From: Zancudomyces culisetae
Taxonomy: Eukaryota > Kickxellomycota > Harpellomycetes > Harpellales > Legeriomycetaceae
Assembly: GCA_001969505.1 (NCBI GenBank)
Contig: LSSK01001566.1
Location: 1 to 42,688, forward strand
Reading direction: 5' to 3'
DNA length: 42,688 bases
Part shown: piece by piece, positions 41,713 to 42,688 of the stretch
How positions within the stretch are numbered: the stretch's first letter is position 1
Layout of the letters: each line of letters begins with the position of its first letter
Notes under the pieces: generated by a model
Database searches by the model: none
The model's input: only the letters and a program-made list of their open reading frames with translations
What the model was told of the DNA's origin: nothing
Translations under genes and position numbers: made by a program

Positions 41713-42351
41713 ATGATGAAGATCTATACATTAGTGAGTAGAGAAGGTAATAGTGGGTGTATGATTATTAAATTATTAGTCTAATATATCCACAGATATG
41801 CAGTTCACGCGTATTGATATTTTAGAATGCTGAAATATTAGGACTAAGGGTGATTATACAGTTGAACTAATTATATGGAAAATGCAGCAAAATTCAAGAA
41901 AATAAACATCATTATTGGAATTTGGAATTATTTATACTTTTTTCTTTGTAGAATAGTGATTCTTATATGTATGTATGTGATGTATTGGTATTTAAAGTAA
42001 AAACGATTAATTATAAGAGTATAAACATTGAATATACCATAATGAAGAGTTGGTGAATTGGTAGAAGGTTTATGGAGAGACAATAAAACTTGAAACCAAT
42101 ATAATTAGTGAGTAGTAAATGTAAGCAATAAACGATAATGCTGACCAATGGTGGTCAATTGGTGACATTCTATTCGCAGGGTATTATTGATTTTGATTCA
42201 CATAATGGAAAAGAAAAAAGTGCAAATAAATATACCGAGTTAGACATCTGAACTACCAAACACAAAAAAAAATATAACACTTTTTGTAATCAACTTACTT
42301 TCACTCCAACTTACTTTTACTCCAACAACTAACAATTAACACTGTACAAAT
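41713..42351. other. Spacer between DCP2 and NNF1
   Basis: AT-rich, no gene. A small direct repeat (CAACTTACTTTCACTCCAAC then CTTACTTTTACTCCAAC) at about 42292-42325 lies just upstream of the NNF1 start. Confidence 0.5.
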
Positions 42352-42688
42352 ATGGAAACAGACCTCGTTGGAAATGACACTTCGATCACTGAAACAGTGG
42401 AAAATCTGAGAATGAAGAAACTGCTAACGGTTCTTAATCGATCTATGGACAAAGTGCTTCAGAGTTTCAGGTATTTGTTTTAAAGCTGTTTTATACAACA
42501 TGGGTGCGAATTACCCCCCCCCCCTCCTCCCCACTCACTCCTTCTGTTATACATTTGGAAAAAATAAAAACTAAACTAACACAACAATATCTTTTGAATT
42601 GAATAATATAGTTATGAAAGTTTTAAAACTATTTTTCCACAACTATACCAAGAAATGGGTGACAATCTAAAAGATTTATACAACGAAC
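42352..42688 (+). CDS. NNF1: Kinetochore MIS12/MIND-complex subunit Nnf1 (N-terminal part, runs off the right edge)
   Basis: Exon 1 is 42352-42470, the intron 42471-42611, and exon 2 runs from 42612 to the window end. The spliced product starts METDLVGNDTSITETVENLR, continues MKKLLTVLNRSMDKVLQSF, then SYESFKTIFPQLYQEMGDN and LKDLYNE. The pattern Arg, helix, 'L-x-x-x-L', then SYxxFxxxFP with a following long coiled-coil helix is that of Nnf1/PMF1. Nnf1 heterodimerises with Mis12/Mtw1 in the MIND complex that links centromeric chromatin to Ndc80. Only about 65 residues are visible, so the call rests on this short motif. The intron carries a run of 11 C followed by TCCTCCCC. Confidence 0.7.

Overview
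The window is nuclear DNA from an AT-rich fungus. It carries spliceosomal introns of about 60-240 nt (GTAAGT-like donors, TAG/CAG acceptors), GPI-anchored GH72 glucan-remodelling enzymes, a mitochondrial acetylornithine aminotransferase, VID27 and Dcp2. The gene set (protoglobin-like protein, HSDL2-like reductase, stand-alone ACAD10/11-type kinase, MZT1) fits a filamentous or early-diverging fungus, possibly Zoopagomycota/Kickxellomycotina, or an early-branching ascomycete, rather than a Saccharomyces-like yeast. I cannot settle the lineage from this sequence alone. I found no prokaryotic, viral or CRISPR features, no tRNA or rRNA gene, and no intact transposon.

Layout. 0-2.2 kb, minus strand: the N-terminus of an unrecognised nuclear-type protein that runs off the left edge, then a casein kinase I with a cysteine tail. 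2.2-6.35 kb: gene-poor spacer. 6.35-7.9 kb: five-exon APH/ACAD10-11-type phosphotransferase. 8.8-10.2 kb: ARG8. 10.8-12.4 kb: TFIIE alpha (TFA1), with a G-quadruplex motif upstream. 12.86-13.68 kb: a five-exon gene for an 86-residue membrane protein, invisible as an ORF. 14.0-15.0 kb, minus: proteasome beta1 (PRE3), four exons. 16.2-19.1 kb: PPR-like protein. 19.4-19.9 kb, minus: SSU72. 20.35 kb: MZT1. 21.9-28.3 kb: two GH72 glucanosyltransferase paralogues flanking an HSDL2-like reductase. 28.8-29.9 kb: tail-anchored protoglobin-like protein. 30.35-32.9 kb: VID27. 32.9-37.1 kb: second gene-poor spacer with decayed coding-like fragments. 37.1-38.7 kb: HMG-box transcription factor of the MATA/Ste11 type. 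39.7-41.7 kb: DCP2, five exons with a possible alternative C-terminus. 42.35 kb to the right edge: start of NNF1.

Most genes are ordinary housekeeping functions: transcription (TFA1, SSU72), mRNA decay (DCP2), proteasome (PRE3), spindle and kinetochore (MZT1, NNF1), arginine synthesis (ARG8), cell wall (two GH72 enzymes) and signalling (CK1). They do not form an operon-like system. The least explained items are the split five-exon small protein gene, the PRE3 intron lying exactly at the propeptide/Thr1 boundary, the possible alternative Dcp2 tail, the protoglobin-like membrane protein, the HMG factor behind a 4.2-kb spacer, and coding-like fragments at 25.4-25.9 and 35.2-36.4 kb. All exon structures were inferred by hand from splice signals, reading phase and family similarity.
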